Source of the DNA: Sphingomonas aquatilis
Lineage (GTDB): Bacteria; Pseudomonadota; Alphaproteobacteria; Sphingomonadales; Sphingomonadaceae
Length of the DNA stretch: 64,000 nucleotides
Direction: 5' to 3'
Assembly (NCBI RefSeq): GCF_014196115.1
Contig: NZ_JACIDB010000003.1
Span: 62,001-126,000 of the forward strand
Positions 44,741 through 54,216 of this stretch are shown one piece after another (position 1 is the stretch's first letter; every line of letters begins with the position of its first letter). The notes below the pieces were generated by a model that was given only the letters and a program-made list of their open reading frames with translations, did no database searches and was not told the DNA's origin. The translations under genes and the position numbers were made by a program.

Positions 44741-45105
44741 GCGCTTCCATTCTTGCCGTCGATGATTCCGCCAGCCTGCGCATGGCGATCCGCATCGCAC
44801 TGACCGGCGCGGGCTATACCGTCACCGAAGCGTCCGATGGCGTCGATGGCCTGACGAAGGCCAATGCGACCCGCTTCGACATGATCGTCACCGATCTCAA
44901 CATGCCCAACATGGATGGGCTGACGATGATCAAGGAAATCCGCAAGAACCCGTCGCAGGCGGGTGTGCCGATCATCTTCCTGACCACCGAATCCGATCCC
45001 GAAATGAAGAACCAGGCCAAGGCGGCCGGCGCCACCGGATGGCTGGTCAAGCCGTTCGTGCCCGACCAGCTGGTGAAGGTCGCCCGCAAGGTGCTGGGAC
45101 AGTGA
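44737..45105 (+). CDS. cheY: Chemotaxis response regulator CheY
   Basis: A stand-alone receiver of 122 residues with acidic pocket D9/D10, phospho-acceptor D53 (IVTDLNMPNMDG), T-loop LTTES and conserved Lys in GWLVKPF. CheY carries the CheA phosphate to its target, usually the flagellar switch. Both ends overlap neighbours by four bases (STAS and cheA), so the three are made together. No flagellar genes are in the window. Confidence 0.92.
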   Translation: MSASILAVDDSASLRMAIRIALTGAGYTVTEASDGVDGLTKANATRFDMIVTDLNMPNMDGLTMIKEIRKNPSQAGVPIIFLTTESDPEMKNQAKAAGATGWLVKPFVPDQLVKVARKVLGQ

Positions 45106-47117
45106 GCGCCGACGATCCGATCGCCGCCTTCCGCGTGGAGGCGGGCGAGCTGCTCGACCAGGTCGAACAGGGGCTGCTCGATCTGACCCACCGGCTCGGC
45201 GACATGGACCTCGTCAATGCGGTGTTCCGCGGTCTGCACACGCTGAAGGGCTCGGGCGCGATGTTCGGCTTCGACGCGCTCGCCGGCTTCACCCACCATT
45301 GCGAAACCGCCTTCGACCGCGTCCGCAAGGGCCAGGTGCCTGCAACGCCCGCGCTGGTCGGCGTGATCCTGTCGGCACAGGACCATATGCGCGGGCTGGT
45401 GGAGGGCAATGCCTCCGAAAGCGAAGGCGCCGCGATCCTGGCGTCGCTGCAAAAGGCGGTGGACGCCGCCTCCGGCGGTGCCGCGGCCCCCGCAAAGGAC
45501 GCCGCCCCGGCGGCGCCCGCTCCGGCAACCACCGCCGTCGCACAGGTCGCTGGCTGGAACATCCGGTTTCGCCTGCCGCCCGACTCGATGGCGAATGGCA
45601 CTAATCCGCTGATGTTGCTCGACGAATTGCGCGAGCTTGGCACCTGCACCGTCGTCGCGCTGACCGATCAGGTGCCGCCGCTGCCCGACCTCAATCCGAC
45701 GCACTGCCACATCGGCTGGGACGTCACGCTGATAGGCGACGTCAGCCGCGATGCGATCGACGATGTCTTTATCTTCGTGATGGACGACATGGAGCTGACG
45801 GTCACGCCGATCGCCGATGCGGCCGAGCCGGCTGCGGTGGAAGAGGCTGCCCCGGCAGCGGTCGTGGAGGCGGCAGTGGCGCCGTCCGCTGCGCCGCCCG
45901 CCGCCGCCAACGATGCCGCCGCCGCGCGCACGCCGGTGAAGGCCGACGAAAGCGTCCGCGTTCCCGCCGCACGGCTGGATTCGCTGATGGATCGCGTCGG
46001 CGAGCTGGTCATCGCGCAAAGCCGCCTGTCGCAGCTTGCGCATCATGGCCACGACCTCGTGCTCCGCTCCGTCTCCGAAGAGATCGAACGGCTCGCCGGC
46101 GAACTCCGCGACACGATGATGGTGCTGCGCATGGTGCCGGTCGCCAGCCTGTTCGGCCGCTTCCGCCGCCTGATCCACGATCTGGCACGCGACACGGGCA
46201 AGAACATCGTTTTGGTCACTGAGGGCGAGGCGACCGAGGTCGACAAGACCGTCATCGAGCGCCTGTTCGATCCGATGGTCCATTTGGTCCGCAACAGCTG
46301 CGACCATGGCCTGGAAAACGCCGAACAGCGCGTCGCCGCAGGCAAGCCGGAGGCGGGCACCGTCCGCCTCGGCGCACACCAGAGCGGCGGCGAGGTGGTG
46401 ATCACCATTCGCGACGACGGCCGCGGCATCGATCGCGCCCGCGTCCGTGCCAAGGCGGAAGCGAACGGCCTGATCCAGCCCGATCAGGTGCTGTCCGACC
46501 AGGAATTGCTGCAGCTGATCTTCGCGCCGGGCTTCTCGACCGCGGCGCAGATCACCAACCTGTCGGGCCGCGGCGTCGGCATGGATGTGGTGAAGCGCAC
46601 GATCGAGGGGCTGCGCGGCACGATCGACATCCAGTCGGTCGACGGGCAGGGATCGACGATCTCCCTACGCATCCCGCTGACGCTTGCCATCATCGATGGC
46701 CTGCTCGTCCGCGTCGGCGCCAGCCGCTACGTCATTCCGCTGACCGCGGTCGAGGAATGCCTGGAGCTGAGCCTTGAGGACGATATGCGCCATCGCGGCC
46801 GCAGCCTCATCACGCTGCGCGAAAAGCTGGTGCCGTTCCTACGCCTGCGCGAACTGTTCGCCAGCGGCACGAAGCCCGATCCCTATCAGAAGATCGTCGT
46901 GGTCGCGACGGGGCAGGGCCGCGTCGGGCTGGTGGTCGATCAGATCATCGGCAACCACCAGACCGTCATCAAGCCCATGTCGCCGCTGCATCGCGGCGTA
47001 TCCACCTTCGCCGGCGCGACGATCCTCGGAGATGGCGAGGTCGCACTGATCCTCGACATCGCCCAGCTCGTCGCCGCGGGCCAACCCCAAGAGGAGAGCC
47101 TGCGTGCAGCCGGATGA
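45102..47117 (+). CDS. cheA: Chemotaxis histidine kinase CheA
   Basis: Soluble kinase of about 671 residues starting with GTG overlapping the cheY stop. An HPt domain (about 1-105) has phospho-accepting H46 (FRGLHTLKGSG). An Ala/Pro-rich linker, a P2-like segment (about 150-250), a second linker, the dimerisation helix (RLDSLMDRVGELVIAQSRL), the ATPase domain (LVRNSCDHGLE, GRGVGMDVVK) and a C-terminal CheW-like domain follow. It autophosphorylates under MCP control and passes phosphate to CheY and CheB. Confidence 0.93.
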   Translation: MSADDPIAAFRVEAGELLDQVEQGLLDLTHRLGDMDLVNAVFRGLHTLKGSGAMFGFDALAGFTHHCETAFDRVRKGQVPATPALVGVILSAQDHMRGLVEGNASESEGAAILASLQKAVDAASGGAAAPAKDAAPAAPAPATTAVAQVAGWNIRFRLPPDSMANGTNPLMLLDELRELGTCTVVALTDQVPPLPDLNPTHCHIGWDVTLIGDVSRDAIDDVFIFVMDDMELTVTPIADAAEPAAVEEAAPAAVVEAAVAPSAAPPAAANDAAAARTPVKADESVRVPAARLDSLMDRVGELVIAQSRLSQLAHHGHDLVLRSVSEEIERLAGELRDTMMVLRMVPVASLFGRFRRLIHDLARDTGKNIVLVTEGEATEVDKTVIERLFDPMVHLVRNSCDHGLENAEQRVAAGKPEAGTVRLGAHQSGGEVVITIRDDGRGIDRARVRAKAEANGLIQPDQVLSDQELLQLIFAPGFSTAAQITNLSGRGVGMDVVKRTIEGLRGTIDIQSVDGQGSTISLRIPLTLAIIDGLLVRVGASRYVIPLTAVEECLELSLEDDMRHRGRSLITLREKLVPFLRLRELFASGTKPDPYQKIVVVATGQGRVGLVVDQIIGNHQTVIKPMSPLHRGVSTFAGATILGDGEVALILDIAQLVAAGQPQEESLRAAG

Positions 47118-47625
47118 ATCGCGCCGATCCACGGCCATACCATGGACCGATGACGGCCAGCTCGAAGTGCTGGTGTTCGACCTCGGCGGCCAGAGCTTCG
47201 CGCTCGAGGCGGTGCTGGTCCGCGAGATCCTGGACATGATGCCCGAAACCACGGTGCCGGGGGCGCCACCGCTGGTCGCGCATGTCCTCAACTTCCGTGG
47301 GCGGATCATTCCGCTCGCCGACCTGCGTCTCGCCTTCGGCATGCCCGTCACCGGCGCGACGCTCGACAGCCGCATCGTCGTGATCGAACTCGATCTCGAT
47401 GGGGAGGCGACGTTGATCGGCCTGCGCACCGACAAGGTGCACGAGGTCGCGACGTTCCACGCGAATACCAGCGAGGATGCACCTGTCGTGGGGCTGCGCT
47501 GGCGCCGGGATCTGGTGCGCGCACTGATCCGGCACGAGGGCGACGACATCGTCGTGCTGCCCGATCTCGAAGCGATTTTCCTGAACCTCGCGCACGGCGA
47601 CGCCGCGGCGCGCTCCATCCACTGA
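47104..47625 (+). CDS. cheW: Chemotaxis coupling protein CheW (first copy)
   Basis: 173 residues, GTG start inside the end of cheA (14-base overlap) with AAGAGGAG upstream. It is a single CheW domain with an N-terminal strand [23 protein letters not shown] and the core [20 protein letters not shown]. It bridges CheA and receptors. The 15-residue N-terminal and 30-residue C-terminal extensions differ from the second CheW at 51655. Confidence 0.9.
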   Translation: MQPDESRRSTAIPWTDDGQLEVLVFDLGGQSFALEAVLVREILDMMPETTVPGAPPLVAHVLNFRGRIIPLADLRLAFGMPVTGATLDSRIVVIELDLDGEATLIGLRTDKVHEVATFHANTSEDAPVVGLRWRRDLVRALIRHEGDDIVVLPDLEAIFLNLAHGDAAARSIH

Positions 47626-47648
47626 TTTTAACGGGGGGGACCCAACAC

Positions 47649-49463
47649 ATGCGTGCTACGATTAAAATGAAACTGGGGGCAACATTCGGTGTCCTAATCT
47701 TGGCCCTGATCGCCGTCGTGACCGTTGGCGTCACGCGGATGGCCAGCCTCAATGAGGGTATCTCCGAGGTCATTTCCGGCCCGGCCCATCGTCTGAGCGT
47801 CGCCCAGCAGATCGCGACCGAAGTCAATTTCGTGCTGCGCTACGAAAAGAACATGGCGCTGACCAATGATGACGCGCTTACACGGACCTTCGACGGGCAG
47901 ATCACCGAACATCGCAAGAAGGTCGATGGCCTTGTGGCGGAAGGCCTGGCCACGGCAAGCGAGCAGGGGAAGCCTTCGTGGCTGAAGGTGCAGAGCCAGT
48001 GGGAGGCGTTCAAGCCGATCAACGATCGCGTCCGTGCTCTGGGCATCGCCAACAAGAACGCCGAAGCCGGCGCCTTGTCGATCACCGAATCGCGTAAGGT
48101 GGCAGGTGAGCTGACCGCGACGATCGACCAACTCGTGTCGATCCAGCAGGACCAGATGCATCAGGCGGATCAGGACACCAATGCTCTGTATGCGGAATCG
48201 CGTACGATGCTGATCATCGTCGCGGCGATCGCCACGATCATCGCTGTGGCAGGTGCCATCTGGATTTCGTTGCTCGTGTCGAATGGCCTGAAGCGGATCG
48301 GCGTCGCGCTGGACGCGGTGGCGATCGGCGACCTCGACCAGGAGGTCAAGGTCAACACCAACGACGAGATCAAGGATCTGGTCAACACCGTCAACGGCAT
48401 GACCGCCAACCTGCGCAAGAGCGCGGCGCTGGCGACCGAGATCGCCGGCGGCAACCTCACCGTCGAGCATCAGCCGCTGTCGGACAAGGACGGCCTGGGC
48501 CTGGCGCTGGTGTCGATGATCGAGCGTCTCCGCAACGTCGTGGGCGATGCCTCGGCGGCGGCGGATAACGTCGCGGCGGGCAGCCAGCAGCTGTCGGCGT
48601 CGTCGGAACAGGTCTCGCAGGGCGCGACCGAACAGGCCGCGGCGGCCGAGGAAGCCTCGGCGTCGATGGAGCAGATGGCGGCCAACATCAAGCAGAACGC
48701 CGACAATGCGGCGCAGACCGAAAAGATCGCGCGCCAGTCGTCGAAGGACGCCGAAGCGAGCGGCGTGGCGGTCGACCGTGCGGTGGGCGCGATGCGCACG
48801 ATCGCCGACAAGATCGGCATCGTCCAGGAAATCGCCCGCCAGACCGACCTGCTCGCGCTGAATGCGGCCGTGGAAGCAGCCCGCGCCGGCGAACATGGCA
48901 AGGGCTTTGCGGTGGTCGCATCGGAAGTGCGCAAGCTCGCCGAGCGTAGCCAGACGGCGGCGGCCGAAATCAGCTCGGTCTCGACCGAGACGGTCAAGGC
49001 TGCGGCCGACGCGGGCGAGATGCTGGGCAAGCTGGTCCCGGATATCCGCCGCACCGCGGAACTGGTGTCCGAAATCAGCGCGGCGTGCCGTGAGCAGGAC
49101 ATCGGTGCCAGCCAGATCAACCAGGCGATCCAGCAGCTCGACCAGGTGACGCAGCAGAATGCCGGCGCATCCGAGCAGATCTCGTCCACCTCGGAAGAGC
49201 TGGCGGCCCAGGCCGAGGAACTGCAGCAGAGCATCGCCTTCTTCCGTGTCGAGGATCGCGCCTCGCCGGTCGCCCGCGCCGCCACCGCGCAGCGCAAGGC
49301 CGCCCCGGCCCGCAAGGCGGCGCCCGCCAAGAAGGCGGCACCTGCGCCCCGCCCGAAGGTCAACTCGGTCGCCGACCAGCAGGCCCGCGCCCGCGGCTTC
49401 GCCCTCGACCTGACCCAGGGCGGCCCGGACAGCGAGGACGCCGACTTCGGTCAGGCTGCCTGA
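47649..49463 (+). CDS. Methyl-accepting chemotaxis protein 1
   Basis: Receptor of 604 residues. TM1 (about 9-30), a periplasmic four-helix-bundle-like sensor (about 31-185), TM2 (about 187-211), HAMP, one linker repeat of the [12 protein letters not shown] kind, then the signalling domain with hairpin [20 protein letters not shown]. The C-terminal tail is Lys/Ala-rich ([13 protein letters not shown]) and ends in a conserved block ([16 protein letters not shown]) without a CheR-docking WxxF. GGGGGGG lies upstream of the ATG. Its last 308 residues are almost the same as those of the next gene. Confidence 0.92.
   Translation: MRATIKMKLGATFGVLILALIAVVTVGVTRMASLNEGISEVISGPAHRLSVAQQIATEVNFVLRYEKNMALTNDDALTRTFDGQITEHRKKVDGLVAEGLATASEQGKPSWLKVQSQWEAFKPINDRVRALGIANKNAEAGALSITESRKVAGELTATIDQLVSIQQDQMHQADQDTNALYAESRTMLIIVAAIATIIAVAGAIWISLLVSNGLKRIGVALDAVAIGDLDQEVKVNTNDEIKDLVNTVNGMTANLRKSAALATEIAGGNLTVEHQPLSDKDGLGLALVSMIERLRNVVGDASAAADNVAAGSQQLSASSEQVSQGATEQAAAAEEASASMEQMAANIKQNADNAAQTEKIARQSSKDAEASGVAVDRAVGAMRTIADKIGIVQEIARQTDLLALNAAVEAARAGEHGKGFAVVASEVRKLAERSQTAAAEISSVSTETVKAAADAGEMLGKLVPDIRRTAELVSEISAACREQDIGASQINQAIQQLDQVTQQNAGASEQISSTSEELAAQAEELQQSIAFFRVEDRASPVARAATAQRKAAPARKAAPAKKAAPAPRPKVNSVADQQARARGFALDLTQGGPDSEDADFGQAA
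48537..49463 (+). repeat. 927-bp near-identical block, copy 1 (MCP1 signalling domain)
   Basis: From [10 protein letters not shown] to the stop, MCP1 has the same length as the block at 50732-51658 in MCP2. I count 14 differing residues in 308, and most codons, including third positions, are the same, as expected after recent duplication or gene conversion. Confidence 0.85.
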
Positions 49464-49473
49464 TCCACAGCGC

Positions 49474-49538
49474 GATCCGGCCGCCCGACGGGGTCCGCCT
49501 CGTTCCACGGGGCGCGATCACCGCCAGGCGGCCGGATC
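49474..49538 (+). terminator. Hairpin between the two MCP genes
   Basis: A perfect 12-bp inverted repeat (GATCCGGCCGCC at 49474-49485, GGCGGCCGGATC at 49527-49538) with a 41-base loop in the 119-base gap, followed by an AT-rich stretch but no T run. It may slow or partly stop transcription, or stabilise the upstream mRNA. Confidence 0.45.
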
Positions 49539-49582
49539 GGAACTGATTATTCTTCAAGCACGACAATAAAGGGAAAATTGCC

Positions 49583-51658
49583 ATGCTGAACGCCACCGTA
49601 CCGGGGAAATTCCGATCGATCGGAACGAAGGTACTGACCACCCAGGTCGTTTCGCTCGCCGCCATCGGGGCCATCGTCGGGGGTGGCGGATATTATGGCA
49701 TGTCGGCACTGACCGATGCCATGACCAGCATCTACGACGATCGCGTCATACCGTTGCAGGAATTGAAGTCGGTTTCCGATGCCTATGCGGTGAATATCGT
49801 CGACACCACGCACAAGCTGCGCGCCGGCAAGTTGAGCAGCGCCGAAGCGCTGTCGAACATCGACCAGGCGAAGAAGCAGATCGCCCAGCAATGGTCGGCC
49901 TATATGAACACGCAGCGCGACGCCAATGAGAACGTGATCGCCGACGCGGTGAAGACGTCGATGCTGACGTCCGATCGTGCCGTTCAGGAGCTTCGCAGCA
50001 TCATCGCGCGCAACGACACGGCGGCGCTTGCCCGGTTCGCGACCGAGGACATGTATCCGGCGATCGATCCGACGACGTCGAAGATTTCGCAGCTGTCGGA
50101 CTTCCAGCTGAAGGCTGCGGCCGATTTGCGTGCCGCGGGCGTCAAGCAGTCCAATCTGCTATCGTTGATGATGGTGCTGGTGACGCTGCTGACGATCGGC
50201 GCGGCGACGGCCGTGGCGATGGTCGTGACCCGCGCGATCAAGCGCAATCTGGGCGAGGCAACGGCTCTGGCCGGCGCGGTCGCCGAAGGCGATGTCTCCG
50301 CGACCGCCTCGGTCACGTCGAACGATGAGGTCGGCGAGCTCTTGCAGGCGCTGAACAAGATGGTGTCGAACCTCAGCGCGACCGCGACCGTCGCCGAAAC
50401 CATCGCCAAGGGCGATTTGACGATCGACCATCGTCCGCTGTCCGACAAGGACACGCTGGGGCATGCGATGGTCGGCATGGTGACGAATCTGCGCCAGTCC
50501 GCGGTATTGGCCGAAACGATCGCGCGCGGCGACCTGTCGGTGGATGCACAGCCGCTGTCGGACAAGGACACGCTCGGCCTCGCGTTCGCCACGATGGTGC
50601 AGAACCTGCGCAAGTCGGCGTCGCTCGCCGAAACCATCGCCAAGGGCGACCTGACCGTCGAACATCAGCCGTTGTCGGACAAGGACACGCTGGGCGTCGC
50701 CTTGGTCGAGATGGTGGACCGTCTGCGCAGCGTCGTCGGCGACGCGTCGGCGGCGGCGGATAACGTCGCGGCGGGCAGCCAGCAACTGTCGGCGTCGTCG
50801 GAACAGGTCTCGCAGGGCGCGACCGAGCAGGCCGCTGCGGCCGAGGAAGCCTCGGCGTCGATGGAGCAGATGGCGGCCAACATCAAACAGAACGCCGACA
50901 ATGCGGCGCAGACCGAAAAGATCGCGCGTCAGTCGTCGATGGATGCCGAGGCAAGCGGCGTTGCCGTCAATGCCGCCGTGGGCGCGATGCGTACGATCGC
51001 CGACAAGATCGGCATCGTCCAGGAAATCGCCCGCCAGACCGACCTGCTCGCGCTCAACGCCGCGGTCGAGGCGGCCCGTGCCGGCGAACATGGCAAGGGC
51101 TTTGCGGTGGTCGCATCGGAAGTGCGCAAGCTTGCCGAGCGTAGCCAGACCGCGGCGGCTGAAATCAGCGCAGTTTCGTCGGAGACGGTGAGCGCCGCCG
51201 CCGACGCGGGCGACATGCTGGGCAAGCTCGTGCCGGATATCCGCCGCACCGCGGAACTGGTGGCAGAGATCAGCGCCGCGTGCCGCGAGCAGGACATCGG
51301 GGCGAGCCAGATCAATCAGGCAATCCAGCAGCTCGACCAGGTGACGCAGCAGAATGCCGGCGCCTCCGAGCAGATCTCGTCCACCTCGGAAGAGCTGGCG
51401 GCCCAGGCCGAGGAACTGCAGCAGAGCATCGCCTTCTTCCGGGTCGAGGATCGCGCATCGCCGGTCGCCCGCGCCGCCACCGCGCAGCGCAAGGCCGCCC
51501 CGGCCCGCAAGGCGGCGCCCGCCAAGAAGGCTGCGCCGGCCCCGCGCCCCAAGGCCAATTCGATTACAGACCAGCAGGCTCGCGCCCGCGGCTTCGCCCT
51601 CGACCTGACACAGGGCGGCCCGGACAGCGAAGACATGGAATTTGGAGAGGCAGCATGA
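49583..51658 (+). CDS. Methyl-accepting chemotaxis protein 2 with repeated HAMP-like linkers
   Basis: Receptor of 691 residues: TM1 (about 18-40), periplasmic sensor (about 41-190), TM2 (about 192-215), a HAMP domain (about 216-268), three 39-residue repeats starting at residues 271, 310 and 349 (each AETIA[KR]GDL...PLSDKDTLG), the signalling domain with [20 protein letters not shown], and the same Lys/Ala-rich tail as MCP1. The repeats are what makes it longer than MCP1, which has only one. The stop overlaps the second cheW (ATGA). The sensor domains of MCP1 and MCP2 are unrelated in sequence by eye. Confidence 0.92.
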   Translation: MLNATVPGKFRSIGTKVLTTQVVSLAAIGAIVGGGGYYGMSALTDAMTSIYDDRVIPLQELKSVSDAYAVNIVDTTHKLRAGKLSSAEALSNIDQAKKQIAQQWSAYMNTQRDANENVIADAVKTSMLTSDRAVQELRSIIARNDTAALARFATEDMYPAIDPTTSKISQLSDFQLKAAADLRAAGVKQSNLLSLMMVLVTLLTIGAATAVAMVVTRAIKRNLGEATALAGAVAEGDVSATASVTSNDEVGELLQALNKMVSNLSATATVAETIAKGDLTIDHRPLSDKDTLGHAMVGMVTNLRQSAVLAETIARGDLSVDAQPLSDKDTLGLAFATMVQNLRKSASLAETIAKGDLTVEHQPLSDKDTLGVALVEMVDRLRSVVGDASAAADNVAAGSQQLSASSEQVSQGATEQAAAAEEASASMEQMAANIKQNADNAAQTEKIARQSSMDAEASGVAVNAAVGAMRTIADKIGIVQEIARQTDLLALNAAVEAARAGEHGKGFAVVASEVRKLAERSQTAAAEISAVSSETVSAAADAGDMLGKLVPDIRRTAELVAEISAACREQDIGASQINQAIQQLDQVTQQNAGASEQISSTSEELAAQAEELQQSIAFFRVEDRASPVARAATAQRKAAPARKAAPAKKAAPAPRPKANSITDQQARARGFALDLTQGGPDSEDMEFGEAA
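50393..50743 (+). repeat. Three 117-bp in-frame repeats (HAMP-like units) in MCP2
   Basis: Copies begin at 50393, 50510 and 50627. Each encodes 39 residues with the constant parts AETIA-x-GDL and PLSDKDTLG; the DNA is similar but has many silent changes, so the array is not brand new. Confidence 0.8.
50732..51658 (+). repeat. 927-bp near-identical block, copy 2 (MCP2 signalling domain)
   Basis: Partner of 48537-49463, same length and reading frame. The similarity starts abruptly after the last linker repeat and runs to the stop codon. Confidence 0.85.
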
Positions 51659-52134
51659 GCGACACGACTGTGATGCAGGCCGTCACCTTCGGCCTTGGAG
51701 ATGAGGTGTTCGCGGTATCAGTGACGCTGGTCCGTGAAATCCTCGATTATGCCCCCGCCTTTCGGGTTCCCAATGGACCCGGCTGGCTGCTCGGGCTGAC
51801 CGACGTGCGCGGGCAGGGGGTGCCGACGGTCGATCTGCGCGTGCGACTGGGCCTCGCGCCTGCGGAGCCGACGCTGTCGACGCGGGTGCTGATCGTCGAC
51901 GTGCCGCTCGCTGACCGCACCGTGTCGCTGGGCCTGGTGGTCGATCGCGTGCTCGCGGTCACCACCTTCGCCGCAGAACGGCTGGAATCGGCGCCCGACA
52001 TCGGCATGCGCTGGCGCTCGGACTATATCGAGGGCGTCGTGCGCGAACCCGAGGGCTTCGTCGTCGTCATCAACGTCGCCGAGATCTTCTCCCGCGACGA
52101 CATCGACGCCACCGCGCTCGCCGCCGCGGCCTGA
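51655..52134 (+). CDS. cheW: Chemotaxis coupling protein CheW (second copy)
   Basis: 159 residues, ATG overlapping the MCP2 stop by four bases. It is a CheW domain with [41 protein letters not shown] and [14 protein letters not shown]. It is only distantly similar to the first CheW, so the operon has two coupling proteins, perhaps one for each receptor class or array position; this assignment is inference. Confidence 0.9.
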   Translation: MSDTTVMQAVTFGLGDEVFAVSVTLVREILDYAPAFRVPNGPGWLLGLTDVRGQGVPTVDLRVRLGLAPAEPTLSTRVLIVDVPLADRTVSLGLVVDRVLAVTTFAAERLESAPDIGMRWRSDYIEGVVREPEGFVVVINVAEIFSRDDIDATALAAAA

Positions 52135-52156
52135 CCCGGCGTCGGTCTTTCTAAGA

Positions 52157-52179
52157 GGAGCCGCGGTCGCTGCGGCTCC
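52157..52179 (+). terminator. Hairpin after the second cheW
   Basis: An 8-bp stem (GGAGCCGC, complement at 52172-52179) with a seven-base loop, then CACCCCCCTTTCAC. It is a weak or leaky terminator within the operon between cheW and cheR. Confidence 0.45.
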
Positions 52180-52242
52180 CACCCCCCTTTCACTCACTGA
52201 CGACGGCCCGGACCCCCGGTTCCCGTCGATGGAACGACCATC

Positions 52243-53097
52243 ATGGCTGCTGTCGCCAAAGCGCTTGCCCCGTCCGATCTCGATCACCTCAGCGCCGACC
52301 GGTTCACCCGTCTCGCCGCGCTGATCTACGATGAAACGGGCATCAAAATGCCCCGGACCAAAGCGACGATGCTGGAGGGGCGGCTGCGGCGCCGCGTCCG
52401 CGACACGGGGACGGCGACGCTCAACGCCTATTGCGACCTGCTGCTCGCCGATCCGACCGCCAATGGCGAGATCGATCATCTGATCAATGCGGTGACGACC
52501 AACAAGACCGACTTCTTCCGCGAACCCGGCCATTTCGACTTTCTGGCGGGCACGGTGCTGCCGACCATGCTCGCACAGGGCCGACGCCGAATCCGCACGT
52601 GGAGCGCGGCCTGTTCGACCGGGGCGGAGCCCTATACGATGGCGATGGTGCTGGATCGCTTCGCCGAAGCGAACCGCATGGAATATGGCATCCTCGCCAC
52701 CGATATCGATACCGAGGTGCTGGAGACCGCGCGGCGCGGCATCTATCCCGCCGAGCAGGTCGATCCGGTGCCCTCGGTGATGCGTCAGCGCTACGTCGCC
52801 GCCTCGACCGACCGGCGGGCGGCCAAGGTGCGGATCGCGCCCGAACTGCGATCCGCGATCGGCTTTGCGCGACTGAACCTGATGGACACGCATTATCCCG
52901 TCGGCGAGCCGATGGACATCATCTTCTGCCGCAACGTGCTCATCTACTTCGACAAGCCGACGCAGGAGGCGGTGGTCCGACGATTGTGCGACTGCCTGCG
53001 CCCCGGCGGCTATCTGTTCCTGGGTCATTCGGAATCGATCGCGGGCATGGATCTGCCCGTGAAGACCGTGTCCTACACCGTATTCGAGCGCTGCTGA
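52243..53097 (+). CDS. cheR: Chemotaxis protein methyltransferase CheR
   Basis: 284 residues. An N-terminal helical domain ([17 protein letters not shown]) and a SAM-dependent methyltransferase domain with [35 protein letters not shown] and [12 protein letters not shown] are seen. It methylates receptor glutamates for adaptation. MCP3 at 57084 ends in DWDAF, a possible docking site for it. cheB follows with a one-base gap after the stop. Confidence 0.92.
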   Translation: MAAVAKALAPSDLDHLSADRFTRLAALIYDETGIKMPRTKATMLEGRLRRRVRDTGTATLNAYCDLLLADPTANGEIDHLINAVTTNKTDFFREPGHFDFLAGTVLPTMLAQGRRRIRTWSAACSTGAEPYTMAMVLDRFAEANRMEYGILATDIDTEVLETARRGIYPAEQVDPVPSVMRQRYVAASTDRRAAKVRIAPELRSAIGFARLNLMDTHYPVGEPMDIIFCRNVLIYFDKPTQEAVVRRLCDCLRPGGYLFLGHSESIAGMDLPVKTVSYTVFERC

Positions 53098-53098
53098 T

Positions 53099-54172
53099 AT
53101 GAAACCCGTCCGCGTCCTCATCATCGACGACAGCGCCAGCGTCCGCCAGGCCATGACCGCGATCCTCGGCGAGGATCCCGACATCCAGGTGATCGCCGCC
53201 GCCGCCGATCCCTTCGCCGCCGCCCGCTACATCCAGGAAGAGGTGCCCGACGTCATCACGCTGGACGTCGAAATGCCGCGGATGGATGGCGTCACCTTCC
53301 TGCGCAAGCTGATGAGCCAGCGCCCGATCCCGGTCGTCATGTGCTCCTCGCTGGTCGAGGAGGGGTCGGAAACGCTGCTGCAGGCTTTGGAAGCCGGGGC
53401 GGTCGACGTCATCCTCAAGCCGCGCATGGGCGTCGCCGAGCATCTCAACGAAGCCAAGCTGATGATCCGCGAGACGGTGAAGGGCGCGGCCAAGGCACGG
53501 CTCGGCGCGCGGCGCCAGGTGCGGGCGGCGTCGCCGGCGCAGAAGTTGACCGCCGATGCGGTGCTGCCGCCTCCCACCGGTCGCGCGATGAGCCGGACGA
53601 CGGAGATGGTCGTGTGCATCGGCGCGTCGACGGGGGGCACCGAGGCGCTGCGCGAGGTGCTGGAGGCGTTGCCGGCCAATTCGCCGGGTATCGTCATCGT
53701 CCAGCACATGCCCGAAAGCTTCACCCGCGCCTTCGCCAAGCGGCTCAACGGCCTGTGCCAGGTCGACGTCAAGGAGGCGGAGGACGGCGACACGGTGATG
53801 CGCGGCCACGTGCTGATCGCGCCGGGCGGCCTGCGCCATACGCTGCTCGAACGGCAGGGCGCGCGCTATGTCGTCTCGGTCAAGGAAGGGCCCTTGGTGT
53901 CGCGTCACCGCCCGTCGGTCGACGTGCTGTTCCGCTCGGCGGCGCGCAATGCCGGGTCCAATGCGGTCGGCATCATCATGACCGGCATGGGCGACGACGG
54001 CGCGCGCGGTTTGCTGGAAATGAAGCAGGCAGGAGCGCGAACTTTCGCCCAGGACGAAGCAACCTCCGTCGTGTTTGGCATGCCCAAGGAAGCCATCGCC
54101 CGCAACGCCGCCGACAAGGTCATACCATTGGGCAATATCGCCCGCGAACTGCTCCAGGCGACGGCGCGATGA
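53099..54172 (+). CDS. cheB: Chemotaxis methylesterase/glutamine deamidase CheB
   Basis: 357 residues. The receiver domain has phospho-acceptor D56 ([12 protein letters not shown]). After a linker (about 130-165) the methylesterase domain carries the triad S177 (IGASTGG), H203 (QHMPESFT) and D300 ([11 protein letters not shown]). It removes receptor methyl groups when phosphorylated by CheA. The gene is directly behind cheR; the next gene starts 44 bases later. Confidence 0.93.
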   Translation: MKPVRVLIIDDSASVRQAMTAILGEDPDIQVIAAAADPFAAARYIQEEVPDVITLDVEMPRMDGVTFLRKLMSQRPIPVVMCSSLVEEGSETLLQALEAGAVDVILKPRMGVAEHLNEAKLMIRETVKGAAKARLGARRQVRAASPAQKLTADAVLPPPTGRAMSRTTEMVVCIGASTGGTEALREVLEALPANSPGIVIVQHMPESFTRAFAKRLNGLCQVDVKEAEDGDTVMRGHVLIAPGGLRHTLLERQGARYVVSVKEGPLVSRHRPSVDVLFRSAARNAGSNAVGIIMTGMGDDGARGLLEMKQAGARTFAQDEATSVVFGMPKEAIARNAADKVIPLGNIARELLQATAR

Positions 54173-54216
54173 GCGCGCCTGTTCCGCATCTTCTTCTCGC
54201 CCGCAAAGGATAGGCC

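Noticed and set aside
50393..50743. Tandem repeats considered as a CRISPR-like or minisatellite array
   Set aside because: The 117-bp units are coding, in frame and make HAMP-like linkers; no unique spacers.
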